In this document: piece by piece, positions 1 through 8,803 of the stretch
How the letters are laid out: each line of letters begins with the position of its first letter
Position numbering within the stretch: the first letter of the stretch is position 1
From: Clavibacter californiensis
GTDB lineage: Bacteria; Actinomycetota; Actinomycetes; Actinomycetales; Microbacteriaceae
Assembly (NCBI RefSeq): GCF_021952865.1
Contig: NZ_CP040792.1
Location: 2,542,001 to 2,606,000 of the forward strand
DNA: 64,000 nucleotides
Reading direction: 5' to 3'
The notes under the pieces: generated by a model
The model's database searches: none
Seen by the model: only the letters and a program-made list of their open reading frames with translations
What the model was told of the DNA's origin: nothing
Program-made: the position numbers and the translations under genes

Positions 1-1
1 C

Positions 2-208
2 AACGTGATCGCCTCCGCCCATGGCACCGGCGCAGGCCAGGCCCTGTTCGACGCGGCCGTCGGCGACTCCCCCGCCTACCTCTGGGCCGCCGACGACAAC
101 CCGCGCGCGGAGGCGTTCTACCGCCGGAACGGGTTCGCGCGGGACGGCGGGGTGGAGTCGCAGACGTTCCAGGGAGCCGAGATGGTCACGGTGCGGATGG
201 TGCGGTGA
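2..208 (+). CDS. GNAT-family N-acetyltransferase, C-terminal part (runs off window start)
   Basis: Only the last ~69 residues are in the window; the reading frame is open to the left edge. The end has the GNAT layout: an acetyl-CoA-binding helix rich in Gly/Ala (GTGAGQALFDAAV), a strand with LWA, then the typical NPRAEAFYRRNGF motif (Asn, the aromatic Tyr after the helix, and NGF) before the last strands. GNAT enzymes transfer acetyl groups from acetyl-CoA to amines; the substrate cannot be told from this part. The true start is outside the window. Confidence 0.8.
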   Translation, partial: NVIASAHGTGAGQALFDAAVGDSPAYLWAADDNPRAEAFYRRNGFARDGGVESQTFQGAEMVTVRMVR

Positions 209-248
209 GGGTGCCCGGGCGGCCGTCGTGGGACCGCCCGGGAGTCGG

Positions 249-632
249 TCACATCGTGTTCCAGTGGAAGTCGCCGTTGCGGTCGGCGCCCTTGCCACCG
301 CACTTGTAGCTCCGGCCGTTGGCAGCCTGTGCCACCTGCCCGACCTGCGACGGAGAGCAGTATGTCCCGGGGCCGATCAGCCCGGTCTGCTGCGCCGGCT
401 CGGGAGCCGGGGCGGCCGGAGCCGGGGCGGGAGCAGGAGCGACGGGCGCCGGAGCGGGAGCAGCCGGCTGCTGGACGGGCGCGGGCGCGACCGTCGGCGC
501 GACCGTGGGCTCGGGCGTCGGGGTCGGGGCGGGCGCCAGCAGCGTGAGCGTCACGGTGGATCCGGCATCGGTGCGCGATCCCGCGACCGGGCTCTGCGAC
601 TTCACCGTCATGCCGTCGGTGGCGCTCGGCAC
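249..632 (-). CDS. Detached C-terminal half of the DUF2510/PASTA protein (after an in-frame TGA)
   Basis: This frame continues the upstream gene exactly, separated only by one TGA codon (633-635) followed by GTG. It begins inside a PASTA domain: the end of that domain (KSQSPVAG ... GSTVTLTL) is here, while its start lies in the upstream piece. A long Pro/Ala linker of AP-type repeats follows, then a small Cys-containing terminal domain (TYCSPSQVG ... YKCGGKG) of the kind that ends secreted or surface-exposed actinobacterial proteins. No good ribosome-binding site precedes the GTG, so it is either a dead gene half, translated by re-initiation, or joined by readthrough. A point mutation or sequence error from a sense codon is the simplest origin. 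Confidence 0.55.
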   Translation of the reverse strand: MPSATDGMTVKSQSPVAGSRTDAGSTVTLTLLAPAPTPTPEPTVAPTVAPAPVQQPAAPAPAPVAPAPAPAPAAPAPEPAQQTGLIGPGTYCSPSQVGQVAQAANGRSYKCGGKGADRNGDFHWNTM

Positions 633-1562
633 TCAACCCGACTCGAGCACGAACTGGACGACGTAGCCGGCCTCGCGCAGGAGCGCGCGGGCGTCCGTCG
701 CGGTCTTCGCGTTGACGTCCTCGACGATGTGGACCACGGGTGTCGGCGACGCGGTGGGCGTCGGGGTGGGCGACGGCGTCGGGCTCGCGCTGGCGGAGAT
801 CGCCTCGGCCTGGCGCGGAGCGGGAGCGGACGCCGCCACCGGTACCGTGGCCCCGATGACGATGAGCACGGCCGCGCCCAGGGCGGCGACGCCGTTGCGC
901 GAACGGGTCGTCAGGACGGGGATCCAGCTGCGATGGCCCGTGGCGTACGGGTAGAGAGCAGTGGCGATCCCGACGAGGCCGAGCGAGACGAACATGCCGC
1001 CGAAGCCGCCGAGGGCAGTGATGATCAGCACGGCCAGCGCCACGACGGACGCGACGACCCACGTGGTCGCCGGGTGGCGGCTCGGCCGGGTGTCGGTGAT
1101 CACGGAGGCAGGAGCCGCAGGAGCGACCGGCGCCGTGACGGCAGCCTGTCGCGGGGGTACCGGCATCGCGACGGTCGCCGCAGCCGCGCGGGCGCTCTTC
1201 TCCCGAGCTGCCGCCTCACGCTCCGTCGCCTTCGCCTGCATGGCCGCCTCGCGCTGCGCGACCTTCGCGGCGCGCTGCTGCTCGGCCTCCGCGGCACGCA
1301 CGGCCTTCGCCTGCGCGGCCTCGGCGGCCCGCATCGCCTTGTGGTGCGCGGCCTCGGCGGCCCGCGCGTTCCGCGCGGCCTCGACCTGCTGCGACGCGGC
1401 GACGGCCGCCGTCGCGGCTGCGCTCGAGGCCGGCGCCTGCGTCGCGGTGGGCTGCACCATCGGCGCGACGTGGTGCGTCCACACAGATCCGTCCCAGTAG
1501 CGGAGCTGCCCGGATCCGTCGGGGAACCAGCCGGCAGAAGCGGCAGAGGGGACGTCGGGCAT
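633..1562 (-). CDS. DUF2510 membrane protein with Ala-rich coiled coil, truncated in its PASTA domain
   Basis: The first ~35 residues form a DUF2510 domain (GWFPDGSG ... RYWDGSVWTHH), found at the N terminus of many actinobacterial membrane proteins. Residues ~50-130 are an Ala/Glu/Lys/Arg-rich segment (repeated AARAAEAA blocks), probably a coiled coil. Two or three hydrophobic segments follow (VVASVVALAVLII; LGAAVLIVIGATV), then a Ser/Thr/Pro linker and the first half of a PASTA domain that stops at TGA. The ATG at 1562 has a GAGGAG Shine-Dalgarno. PASTA domains bind peptidoglycan fragments; a cell-envelope role is inferred. The stop removes the rest of PASTA and the exported tail. Confidence 0.7.
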   Translation of the reverse strand: MPDVPSAASAGWFPDGSGQLRYWDGSVWTHHVAPMVQPTATQAPASSAAATAAVAASQQVEAARNARAAEAAHHKAMRAAEAAQAKAVRAAEAEQQRAAKVAQREAAMQAKATEREAAAREKSARAAAATVAMPVPPRQAAVTAPVAPAAPASVITDTRPSRHPATTWVVASVVALAVLIITALGGFGGMFVSLGLVGIATALYPYATGHRSWIPVLTTRSRNGVAALGAAVLIVIGATVPVAASAPAPRQAEAISASASPTPSPTPTPTASPTPVVHIVEDVNAKTATDARALLREAGYVVQFVLESG

Positions 1563-1770
1563 GGAGCTCCTCGGGTGCGTGCCGCGGCGAAGGGGTAAGC
1601 GGCAGGTGGTGCCGTCGAGTGACGACGCCTGAGGCTATGAGCGCGCTCTCGAGGACGTAAGCCCTCTCTTGGGGGGAAAGGGCGCGACAGTCGGCCGACA
1701 CCCGCCCTAACGCCGACTCGACGGCTTCGACCAGACGCCGCTTGCAACTCCTAGCCGTTGCGCACGCCAC

Positions 1771-4719
1771 TTACGCCAGATCGCTAAAAGTAATCGACTT
1801 AAAAATACTATCGTCATTGGACAACCAGCGGCCAATAAAATCTTTTACATTGGCCGAAAGGTCCATGTCCGCAATCGTGTTCTCAACCGGGGCCTCAAGC
1901 CTTTGAAAGGTTTCTAGGTAGGAACGCCGTAGGCCATCATCTGCGACCGCCCGCATCCTCCTGCGGCCCCCACCCGCCAATATTGTCTCCACTGGAGCGA
2001 CCGAGGCCAAAAACACTACATTCTTCGTCATTTGGGACAAAGGGCTTTCGACGCTCCACACTTGAGGCGCATCGTAGACCTGAAAGAACTGATAAGTCTC
2101 AGCCGTGCAGTGGAACCACTCGAGCGGTTCGCCCGATTCCCAGTCAGCCATAAACGCTGCAACTAGTTCCTGAATGACGCGTTCGTCATGCCGCTCCGAG
2201 ATATCGAAGTTATAAGTGACAGACCTAAGAAAAGACGTCGCGAGCGAAGGGGCGCCCTTGTAACCCTCAAACCATATATCACCAAATCCTAGCCCTGCTT
2301 TTTTCATAGCCGTAATAGCTTCTTCGACATCTATAGTGCCGCTCAGGAGCATAATCCCATGCACTAGTGGCGCGTCGGAACTCAGCGCAAGCAGCCCCTG
2401 CCTTTGCGATTTCGAAAGACGGGTAAACATGTCCATCCATACGCCTTGGCCAACAGGGTCAAATATGGTGTCCGTGAAGCCTTCCGCCACACCGTGAAGT
2501 ATAAAGTGCTTTGCCCTCAGAGAGATGCGAGTGTCCTGATTTACAAGATCCGCTAGAAGCTGCTCTTCTGCCGCCGATGCGACTGTAGCTACATGCTCAT
2601 CTGCGACGGCGTCGGCAAGAATCGTCCAAGCCCCCGTAAGCGAACTTAAATCTGCTTCGTCCGTCGTTGTCGTATTGGTATAGAAGGCGACTATATGCCG
2701 AGTAAGCGATCGAATAAATGCCGGAGAAACAATAGCGAATCTTGCACAGCGAGCTATGAAAGCTAATACGTGCTCACGGTTGGCAGGAGTGCGCCTCCGC
2801 GTGTCGTTGAGCATAACCGCGAGAGCACGTTCGGAACCTTGATCTGCGTAGTTATTAGTTATCTGTATGGCCAGCTGAGCTACTACGTCCCACTCCTCAC
2901 GAGCTACATGCGGCAATAGGTCTTGTGCCAGCTTTTCCGGAGTATCATTAATGCGCGTGAGATGGAAGGCCGCAAAATATTCCATAAAAGTGCGATGAGT
3001 GAATGTGTAAAGCACGTCGCCGGCCGACGTAGTACCAGCATCAGCAAAAACCCACGCTCGGCCCGTGCAGAAGTCTACGAATTCCTCAGCCGCTCGGCGT
3101 GCGGTCTCTTCGGTTTCCATGGCGCGGGGATAAAGATACTTTGTCATAATGCGAACAAGATCAACGCGCGCAACTCCGGAGTCAGCCGTGTCAGAGATTA
3201 AGACCCAGTGCGCCACGTACTTCATGGCGGCGTCAACATGCGCGCGCGCCTGAAGGGCTACTTCAATATCACGATGACCATCCCACTTCTCAAAGAGTAA
3301 TACCGCGCATTTTTCATATACGGCTGGTCGATTCCGAGGAATGAAATTTTCTCCGCGAAAAATAATGCACATTAAAGCAAGCATTAAGGGATTAGATCGA
3401 AGGTCTGTTACAGCTTCGCTTTGCTGCATGAAGCTATGGGCTCTGACAACCGCTTCTGTTGCCGTATAGTCCGACTGTGAGGCAAACCATTTACCGACGT
3501 ACTCTTTAACATCACCCTCGACAAAGCCGTCAATGTTGAACGCTGAGTAGACTGTCGGATCTAGGCGTGCCTGGGAGTAGCCAACTCTACGCGACGTGAC
3601 AAGAATCTTCGCAAGCGGGTACCGGATACCGAACGTTTCCACCGCTTGCGTCACAGCGCGGCGCTTACTCGTGTCTATTAGTTCATCAAGCCCATCGAAG
3701 ATCACGACGGCTTCTCCAGTCAAAAGCAGATCCTCAACCAGGCCGGGTAAAGGATCCAGTTGGTATATCGGAGCTAAAGTAGTTTCGACAAACTGCAGGA
3801 CGGATAGTCCGTCTGGCTGCTTCGCGAAATCACGGAGAATTACGTGAAACGGCACAAGTTCCGTGGGGCTACTCGCCCAGCTCATCGCCAGGTACTCCGA
3901 AAGAGTGGACTTGCCCCCGCCCGGATCTCCAAGTACGACAGTACGATCAATTGCCCGTTGAAGATCTTGTAGCCCCATGGGCGGACCTACCGAAAAGGGA
4001 AAGCTAAGGTCACTTTTTTGCAAGCGTGGGGCGACATATAATTCACCCATTGGAATTTTCCGATTCGTCTCAAAATCAGGAGGGGTGATATAGCCGTGAA
4101 CCTCTTTGCACAATCCTCTGTACGTTTGAATCCACTCGTTTCGAGCAGCATGCACATCGGCGTGCGCACCTCTTACAATAGCTTCCGTATTTTTTTCAAT
4201 CGCCTCTAAAATAGCCGTCATGCGCTTTAGTAAGTTTGCCTGCTGAAGACTGGACAGTAGCTCCGGACTCTGTTCACGAAGTTCGTCTACCAGACTCTGA
4301 CAAGAAGTGACCAATGCCCCCACGAGATGCCCGGCAAAAGCCACAGCGTCACTCCTGGTGGCCGATTCGTGTTCCAGACCTGATGACACGTAAATTTCGA
4401 TGGCTTGCCGCAAGTCAACTATCTTGTCACCCTGCGTTCCTCCATCCGCAAGCGAACACAGAATAAGCTCGTTGAGCACACCTCTAAAAGAAGGTGTAGA
4501 AATCACATTTGACAACGTCTTTGCGGTAACTTTACCCCGCATGAATCCTGCCAGCTTCACAGGGCCGAGATCAGCCAAAAGCGTGTCATGATCTAGCTTC
4601 TGAAGAGTCCCAGCGAGATCGTTGAGTCTGCGATCGCCCTTTTTGCGATGCCGTTCACCGATAATTGCTCCTGCAACTCCGAGAACATCTACAAAAACAC
4701 CTATGACCTCGACGACCAT
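1771..4719 (-). CDS. NACHT-domain STAND NTPase, probable anti-phage defence protein
   Basis: 982 residues. Residues ~1-200 are a mostly helical N-terminal region I do not recognise. The NACHT NTPase follows: Walker A GDPGGGKST (~264-272), Walker B VVIFDGLDEL (~338-347) with the typical double acidic end, and the ILVTSRR sensor strand (~372). A helical region comes next, with the NACHT-associated motif FTHRTFMEYFAAFHL. The C-terminal ~350 residues are an unassigned, probably helical sensor region. Bacterial NACHT proteins of this form (bNACHT/Avs relatives) sense phage products and trigger cell shutdown; that role is inferred. Start: AAGGAG lies 4 bases before ATG. The gene is far more AT-rich than its neighbours, stands alone and sits beside a tRNA, so it was probably acquired by transfer. 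The effector activity, if encoded, must be in the N-terminal region. Confidence 0.85.
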   Translation of the reverse strand: MVVEVIGVFVDVLGVAGAIIGERHRKKGDRRLNDLAGTLQKLDHDTLLADLGPVKLAGFMRGKVTAKTLSNVISTPSFRGVLNELILCSLADGGTQGDKIVDLRQAIEIYVSSGLEHESATRSDAVAFAGHLVGALVTSCQSLVDELREQSPELLSSLQQANLLKRMTAILEAIEKNTEAIVRGAHADVHAARNEWIQTYRGLCKEVHGYITPPDFETNRKIPMGELYVAPRLQKSDLSFPFSVGPPMGLQDLQRAIDRTVVLGDPGGGKSTLSEYLAMSWASSPTELVPFHVILRDFAKQPDGLSVLQFVETTLAPIYQLDPLPGLVEDLLLTGEAVVIFDGLDELIDTSKRRAVTQAVETFGIRYPLAKILVTSRRVGYSQARLDPTVYSAFNIDGFVEGDVKEYVGKWFASQSDYTATEAVVRAHSFMQQSEAVTDLRSNPLMLALMCIIFRGENFIPRNRPAVYEKCAVLLFEKWDGHRDIEVALQARAHVDAAMKYVAHWVLISDTADSGVARVDLVRIMTKYLYPRAMETEETARRAAEEFVDFCTGRAWVFADAGTTSAGDVLYTFTHRTFMEYFAAFHLTRINDTPEKLAQDLLPHVAREEWDVVAQLAIQITNNYADQGSERALAVMLNDTRRRTPANREHVLAFIARCARFAIVSPAFIRSLTRHIVAFYTNTTTTDEADLSSLTGAWTILADAVADEHVATVASAAEEQLLADLVNQDTRISLRAKHFILHGVAEGFTDTIFDPVGQGVWMDMFTRLSKSQRQGLLALSSDAPLVHGIMLLSGTIDVEEAITAMKKAGLGFGDIWFEGYKGAPSLATSFLRSVTYNFDISERHDERVIQELVAAFMADWESGEPLEWFHCTAETYQFFQVYDAPQVWSVESPLSQMTKNVVFLASVAPVETILAGGGRRRMRAVADDGLRRSYLETFQRLEAPVENTIADMDLSANVKDFIGRWLSNDDSIFKSITFSDLA

Positions 4720-4728
4720 GACACTCCT

Positions 4729-4749
4729 TAGGTTCTAGTCGAGAACCTA
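4729..4749 (-). promoter_or_regulatory. Perfect palindrome overlapping the NACHT gene promoter and ribosome-binding site
   Basis: Arms TAGGTTCT and AGAACCTA, 8 bp each with a 5-bp spacer. On the coding strand the distal arm overlaps a -10-like TATAGG (4746-4751). The proximal arm runs directly into the AAGGAG ribosome-binding site of the NACHT gene. A repressor bound here would block transcription start; as RNA, the hairpin would end at the Shine-Dalgarno. No regulator gene lies next to it, so any repressor would be encoded elsewhere or be the NACHT protein itself. Confidence 0.5.
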
Positions 4750-4812
4750 TATGTCGCCTCTCCGTTACCGCTCCCCCCTTTTTTGGGGCCAATAACAACA
4801 TGCGAGGAGAAT

Positions 4813-4847
4813 GGAAAAGCCACCTTCTTTAAGAAGGTGGCTTTTCC
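4813..4847 (-). terminator. Rho-independent terminator after tRNA-Pro
   Basis: Two 17-base arms with perfect complementarity (GGAAAAGCCACCTTCTT and its complement) and almost no loop, flanked by A and T runs. It starts 10 bases beyond the tRNA 3' end and separates the tRNA from the NACHT gene. The symmetric form could stop transcription from either side. Confidence 0.8.
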
Positions 4848-4856
4848 CTTACCGTG

Positions 4857-4930
<74 letters not shown>

Positions 4931-5014
4931 CTGTCCCATCGCTGGGCAACTCGTAGAGCCTACCGCATCGGGGGCACTGCTCCGGCACGTCCGACGACGC
5001 CAACCGGCACCGGA

Positions 5015-5578
5015 TCAGGCGGTCGCGCCACCGGACGGCCGCGCCGACGACGAGCCCGCCGCCGCACCCCGCGCCACCCGCCCCGGCTTCGGGAACGCGT
5101 CCCGCATGTGGTCGCTCCGCAGGATGTCGGCCACCCCTATGAGCAGCAGCGAGAAGACGATCTGCTCGATGACCATCCAGAGCGGGTAGAGGCCCGGGAT
5201 CGCGGCGATCACGAGGGTCACGATGGGGAAGATCTGGCTGAACAGGCGCAGGCGCGAGTACGCCCACCAGTAGCCCGCCGAGGCGCGCCAGGCGAAGTAG
5301 TAGAGCGTGAGGGTCATCGCGAGCACCACGAAGGAGCGGAACCAGACGGCGGGGGCGATCGGGACGCCGTCCTCGGCGAGGGTCAGGGCGATGGCCACGG
5401 CGGTCGCGCCTACGACGGTCTCCGCGATGAGGATCCACCGGATCCAGCGGAACGCGCGCGCCGTCCACGGGTGGTCGCGCATGTCCTCGGCGATGACGTG
5501 GCCCGCCTGGCGCCCGGCGGCGATCCGATCGAGACGGCTGAGCAGCTGGTCCACCGGGGCGATCCTCTCGGGTCTCAT
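5015..5578 (-). CDS. Conserved membrane protein of unknown function
   Basis: 187 residues with no family I can name. After a ~45-residue cytoplasmic N terminus come about four hydrophobic segments (WILIAETVVGATAVAIAL; FRSFVVLAMTLTLYYFAW; FPIVTLVIAAIPGLYP; IEQIVFSLLLIGVADI). The C-terminal tail is short and Ala/Ser/Gly-rich. A charged loop and aromatic residues (WRASAGYWWAYSRLR) lie between the middle helices. The gene stands alone, divergent from the monooxygenase gene on the other strand. Confidence 0.7.
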   Translation of the reverse strand: MRPERIAPVDQLLSRLDRIAAGRQAGHVIAEDMRDHPWTARAFRWIRWILIAETVVGATAVAIALTLAEDGVPIAPAVWFRSFVVLAMTLTLYYFAWRASAGYWWAYSRLRLFSQIFPIVTLVIAAIPGLYPLWMVIEQIVFSLLLIGVADILRSDHMRDAFPKPGRVARGAAAGSSSARPSGGATA

Positions 5579-5719
5579 GAGCGGGCGTCGGATGCGCCCG
5601 CATCAGGGTACGACCTGACGCCTGGCGCCGGCCGCGAACACGGGGAGCGGCGCGATCCGGACAGGCGACGAGGGGACCCTTCGACGGTCGGCGGATCCCC
5701 CGCATGACCCCCCATGACG

Positions 5720-5739
5720 CCCCGCGTCGTCACGCGGGG
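5720..5739. promoter_or_regulatory. GC-rich palindrome between divergent genes
   Basis: CCCCGCGT and ACGCGGGG form an 8-bp perfect stem around a 4-base CGTC loop, about 100 bp before the monooxygenase start and 140 bp before the divergent membrane-protein start. It may be an operator or a transcript-start hairpin; there is no T run to make it a typical terminator. Confidence 0.3.
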
Positions 5740-5841
5740 ACACCCGCCGTCACACCCCTCGCGACCGCCACGGTCCCGCCCCTACCGTGGCCCCACCGCG
5801 AGGCGCGGCACCGGTCGCGCCCCTTCACGAGAGGACAGGAC

Positions 5842-7167
5842 ATGACCCTGATCGACCGCGAGCCCCGATCCGCATCCGGCTCCCCAACACCCACACACGG
5901 CACCACCGACGCGACGGCCGACCGCCCGCGCCCCGCACCCCTCGGCGACGCGCCCGTCGACCGCTGGAACGGCACCCCGCGCCCCACCACGCCGGCCGCG
6001 TGGATCGCCCGCGCCCGCGAGGTCGCCGACATCCTCGCCGTCGACCAGGTCGAGCGCGACCGCGCCGGCGCCAGCCCGCACCAGGAGGTCGCGCTGCTCA
6101 AGCACGCCGGCCTCGTCACGCTGCTCGGGCCCGCGGAGCACGGCGGCGGCGGGCAGACGTGGGAGACCGCGTACAAGGTGATCCGCGCGGTCGCCCGCGG
6201 CGACGGATCCATCGGCCAGCTCCTCGGCTACCACTACCTGTGGGCCTGGGCGGCGCGCCTCGTCGCGACCGACGCGCAGATCGAGGCGGTCGAGGAGCTC
6301 GCCACGACCGGCAACCTGCTCTTCGGCGGCGCCGTGAACCCGCGCGACTCCGACCTCGTCATCCGCGAGGACGGCGACGACCTGATCTTCTCCGGGCGGA
6401 AGTCCTTCTCCACGGGCGGCATCGTCTCCGACCTCACGGTGCTCGAGGGCGTCATCGAGGGCACCGAGACCCATGTGTTCGCGATCGTGCCGACCGACCA
6501 GCCGGGCATCGTCTTCGGCCACGACTGGGACAGCCTCGGGCAGCGGCTCACGGAGTCGGGCTCGGTCGAGATCCGCGACGTGCGCGTCCCGTGGACGGAC
6601 GCCGCCGGCTTCGTCGACAAGGTGTTCCAGCCGCTCGTCTACGGCACGCTCAACGTGCCGGCGATCCAGCTGGTGTTCGCGAACTTCTACCAGGGCATCG
6701 CGGAGGGTGCGCTCGAGACGGCCGCCGCCTACACGCGCAGCAGCACGCGCGCCTGGCCGTACGGCGGCGACGACAAGGAGCGCGCGACCGACGAGTGGTA
6801 CGTGCTCGAGGGCTACGGCCAGCTGCAGTCCAAGGTGTGGGCGTCAGAGGCGCTGCTGGATCGGGTGGGCGCGGAGATCAGCGCCGTGCTGCACGCGCCG
6901 CGCGAGAAGCTCACGGAGCGCACGCGCGGCGAGATCGCGGTACGCGTCGCGGCGGCCAAGGCGCGCATCGCGGAGGACGGGCTGGAGGTCGGCACGCGGA
7001 TCCTCGAGCTCACGGGCGCCCGCGCCTCCTCCTCGAAGGCCGGGCTCGACATCTTCTGGCGGAACCTGCGGACGCACACGCTGCACGACCCGGTCCCCTA
7101 CAAGCGCCGCGAGGTGGGCCGGCACGTGCTGCTCGGCGAGATCCCGGAGCCGACCTGGTACACGTGA
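5842..7167 (+). CDS. Acyl-CoA dehydrogenase-fold flavin monooxygenase (SfnB/DszC-like)
   Basis: 441 residues. It has the three-part fold of acyl-CoA dehydrogenases: an N-terminal helical domain, a central beta domain (FSGRKSFSTGG ... LGQRLTESGSVEIRDVRVP) and a C-terminal four-helix domain. It lacks the catalytic Glu signature of true dehydrogenases and resembles the reduced-flavin-dependent monooxygenase branch (SfnB, DszC, desulfurising enzymes), which often help obtain sulfur from organosulfur compounds. The substrate is unknown. I chose the ATG at 5842 over an earlier in-frame ATG (5704) because it follows GAGAGGACAGGA and the upstream stretch looks non-coding. No flavin reductase or transporter is adjacent. 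Confidence 0.75.
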   Translation: MTLIDREPRSASGSPTPTHGTTDATADRPRPAPLGDAPVDRWNGTPRPTTPAAWIARAREVADILAVDQVERDRAGASPHQEVALLKHAGLVTLLGPAEHGGGGQTWETAYKVIRAVARGDGSIGQLLGYHYLWAWAARLVATDAQIEAVEELATTGNLLFGGAVNPRDSDLVIREDGDDLIFSGRKSFSTGGIVSDLTVLEGVIEGTETHVFAIVPTDQPGIVFGHDWDSLGQRLTESGSVEIRDVRVPWTDAAGFVDKVFQPLVYGTLNVPAIQLVFANFYQGIAEGALETAAAYTRSSTRAWPYGGDDKERATDEWYVLEGYGQLQSKVWASEALLDRVGAEISAVLHAPREKLTERTRGEIAVRVAAAKARIAEDGLEVGTRILELTGARASSSKAGLDIFWRNLRTHTLHDPVPYKRREVGRHVLLGEIPEPTWYT

Positions 7168-7181
7168 TCCGCACCCGCGAG

Positions 7182-7227
7182 ACGACGGACGGCGCCGACC
7201 CCGAGAGGGATCGGCGCCGTCCGTCGT
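7182..7227. terminator. Bidirectional terminator hairpin between convergent genes
   Basis: A perfect 17-bp stem (ACGACGGACGGCGCCGA and its complement) with a 12-base loop sits between the convergent monooxygenase gene and der. There is no long U run, as is usual in high-GC actinobacteria. Confidence 0.75.
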
Positions 7228-7254
7228 GCTGCACGCGACAGCGGAGAGGCAGCG

Positions 7255-8763
7255 CTAGCGCTTCCGCTTCTCCCGGACGCGCATGTTGACGATGATCGGG
7301 CTGCCCTCGAAGCCGTAGATCTCGCGCAGGCGACGCTGGATGTAGCGGCGGTACTGCGGGTCGAGGTACCCGGTCGTGAAGAGCACGAATGTCGGCGGGC
7401 GGCTCGACGCCTGCGTGCCGAACAGGATGCGCGGCTGCTTGCCGCCGCGCACGGGGTGCGGGTGCGCCGCGGTGAGCTCGGCGAGGAACGCGTTGAACTT
7501 GCCCGTCGCGATGCGGGTGTCCCACGACTCGAGCGCCGTCTCGAGCGCCGGCACGAGCTTCTCCATGTGGCGGCCGGTGCGCGCCGAGATGTTGACGCGC
7601 GGCGCCCACGACACGTGCGCGAGGTCGGTCTCGATCTCGCGCTCGAGGTAGCGGCGGCGCTCGTCGTCGAGGAGGTCCCACTTGTTGAACGCCAGCACGA
7701 GGGCACGACCCGACTCGAGCACCAGCTCGATGATGCGGATGTCCTGCTCGCTGATGACCTCGGAGACGTCGATCATGACGACCGCGACCTCCGCCTTCTC
7801 CAGCGCAGCGCTCGTGCGGAGCGACGCGTAGAAGTCGGCGCCCTGGGCGAGGTGCATGCGGCGGCGGATGCCGGCGGTGTCGACGAAGCGCCACACCTTG
7901 CCGGCGATCTCGACCTGCTCGTCGACCGGGTCGCGCGTGGTGCCGGCGAGCTCGTTGACGACCACGCGCTCCTCGCCCGCTGCCTTGTTGAGCAGGCTGG
8001 ACTTGCCGACGTTCGGGCGGCCGAGGATGGCGACGCGGCGGGGTCCGCCGACCTCCTCCTTCGCGACCTTGGAGACGAGCGGCAGGGTCTTCAGCACGAG
8101 GTCCAGCAGATCCGCGACTCCGCGCCCGTGCAGCGCGGAGACGGGGTGCGGCTCGCCGAGGCCGAGCGACCACAGCGAGGCGGCGTTCGGCTCCTGGCGC
8201 GCGTCGTCGACCTTGTTGGCCGCGAGGATCACCGTCTTCTTGGTCTTGCGGAGCAGGCGGACGACGTGCTCGTCCGTGCTCGTGGCGCCCACGTTGGCGT
8301 CGACCACGAAGAGCACGGCGTCGGCGAGGTCCATCGCGATCTCGGCCTGCATGGCCACGGACGCGTTGATGCCCTTCGCGTCGGGCTCCCAGCCGCCGGT
8401 GTCGACGAGCGTGAACCAGCGGCCCGCGTACTCGGCCTTGTAGGAGACGCGGTCGCGCGTGACTCCGGGGGTGTCCTCGACGACGGCCTCGCGGCGGCCG
8501 AGGATGCGGTTGATGAGCGCCGACTTGCCGACGTTCGGGCGGCCGACGACCGCGAGCACGGGCAGCGCCGGCAGGTACGTGACCTGGTCGGGGTCGTCCG
8601 TGGCGGATTCGAGGACCTCGAGGTCCTCGTCGTCCAGCTCGTAGTCCTCGAGCCCGGCGCGGAGCGTCTGCGCGCGCTGGGAAGCGAGCTCCTCGTCGAT
8701 GCTCGACAGGCGCTCGTGGAGCCCGCTGTCGAGCTCGGGGAAGTCGTCGTCGTGATCAGCCAT
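7255..8763 (-). CDS. der: Ribosome-assembly GTPase Der (EngA)
   Basis: 502 residues with two tandem GTPase domains, the hallmark of Der. P-loops [13 protein letters not shown] (~residue 75) and [13 protein letters not shown] (~248), DTGG and DTAG switch II motifs, and NKVD and NKWD base-specificity motifs. The C-terminal KH-like domain ends in a basic VREKRKR tail. An acidic ~70-residue N-terminal extension ([14 protein letters not shown]) is common in actinobacteria. Der helps mature the 50S ribosomal subunit. It is the last gene of the parA-to-der minus-strand series, 40 bp after cmk. Confidence 0.97.
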   Translation of the reverse strand: MADHDDDFPELDSGLHERLSSIDEELASQRAQTLRAGLEDYELDDEDLEVLESATDDPDQVTYLPALPVLAVVGRPNVGKSALINRILGRREAVVEDTPGVTRDRVSYKAEYAGRWFTLVDTGGWEPDAKGINASVAMQAEIAMDLADAVLFVVDANVGATSTDEHVVRLLRKTKKTVILAANKVDDARQEPNAASLWSLGLGEPHPVSALHGRGVADLLDLVLKTLPLVSKVAKEEVGGPRRVAILGRPNVGKSSLLNKAAGEERVVVNELAGTTRDPVDEQVEIAGKVWRFVDTAGIRRRMHLAQGADFYASLRTSAALEKAEVAVVMIDVSEVISEQDIRIIELVLESGRALVLAFNKWDLLDDERRRYLEREIETDLAHVSWAPRVNISARTGRHMEKLVPALETALESWDTRIATGKFNAFLAELTAAHPHPVRGGKQPRILFGTQASSRPPTFVLFTTGYLDPQYRRYIQRRLREIYGFEGSPIIVNMRVREKRKR

Positions 8764-8803
8764 GTTGTTCCTCTGGCGTGTCGGCCCGTCGCCGGGCCGC
8801 GCC

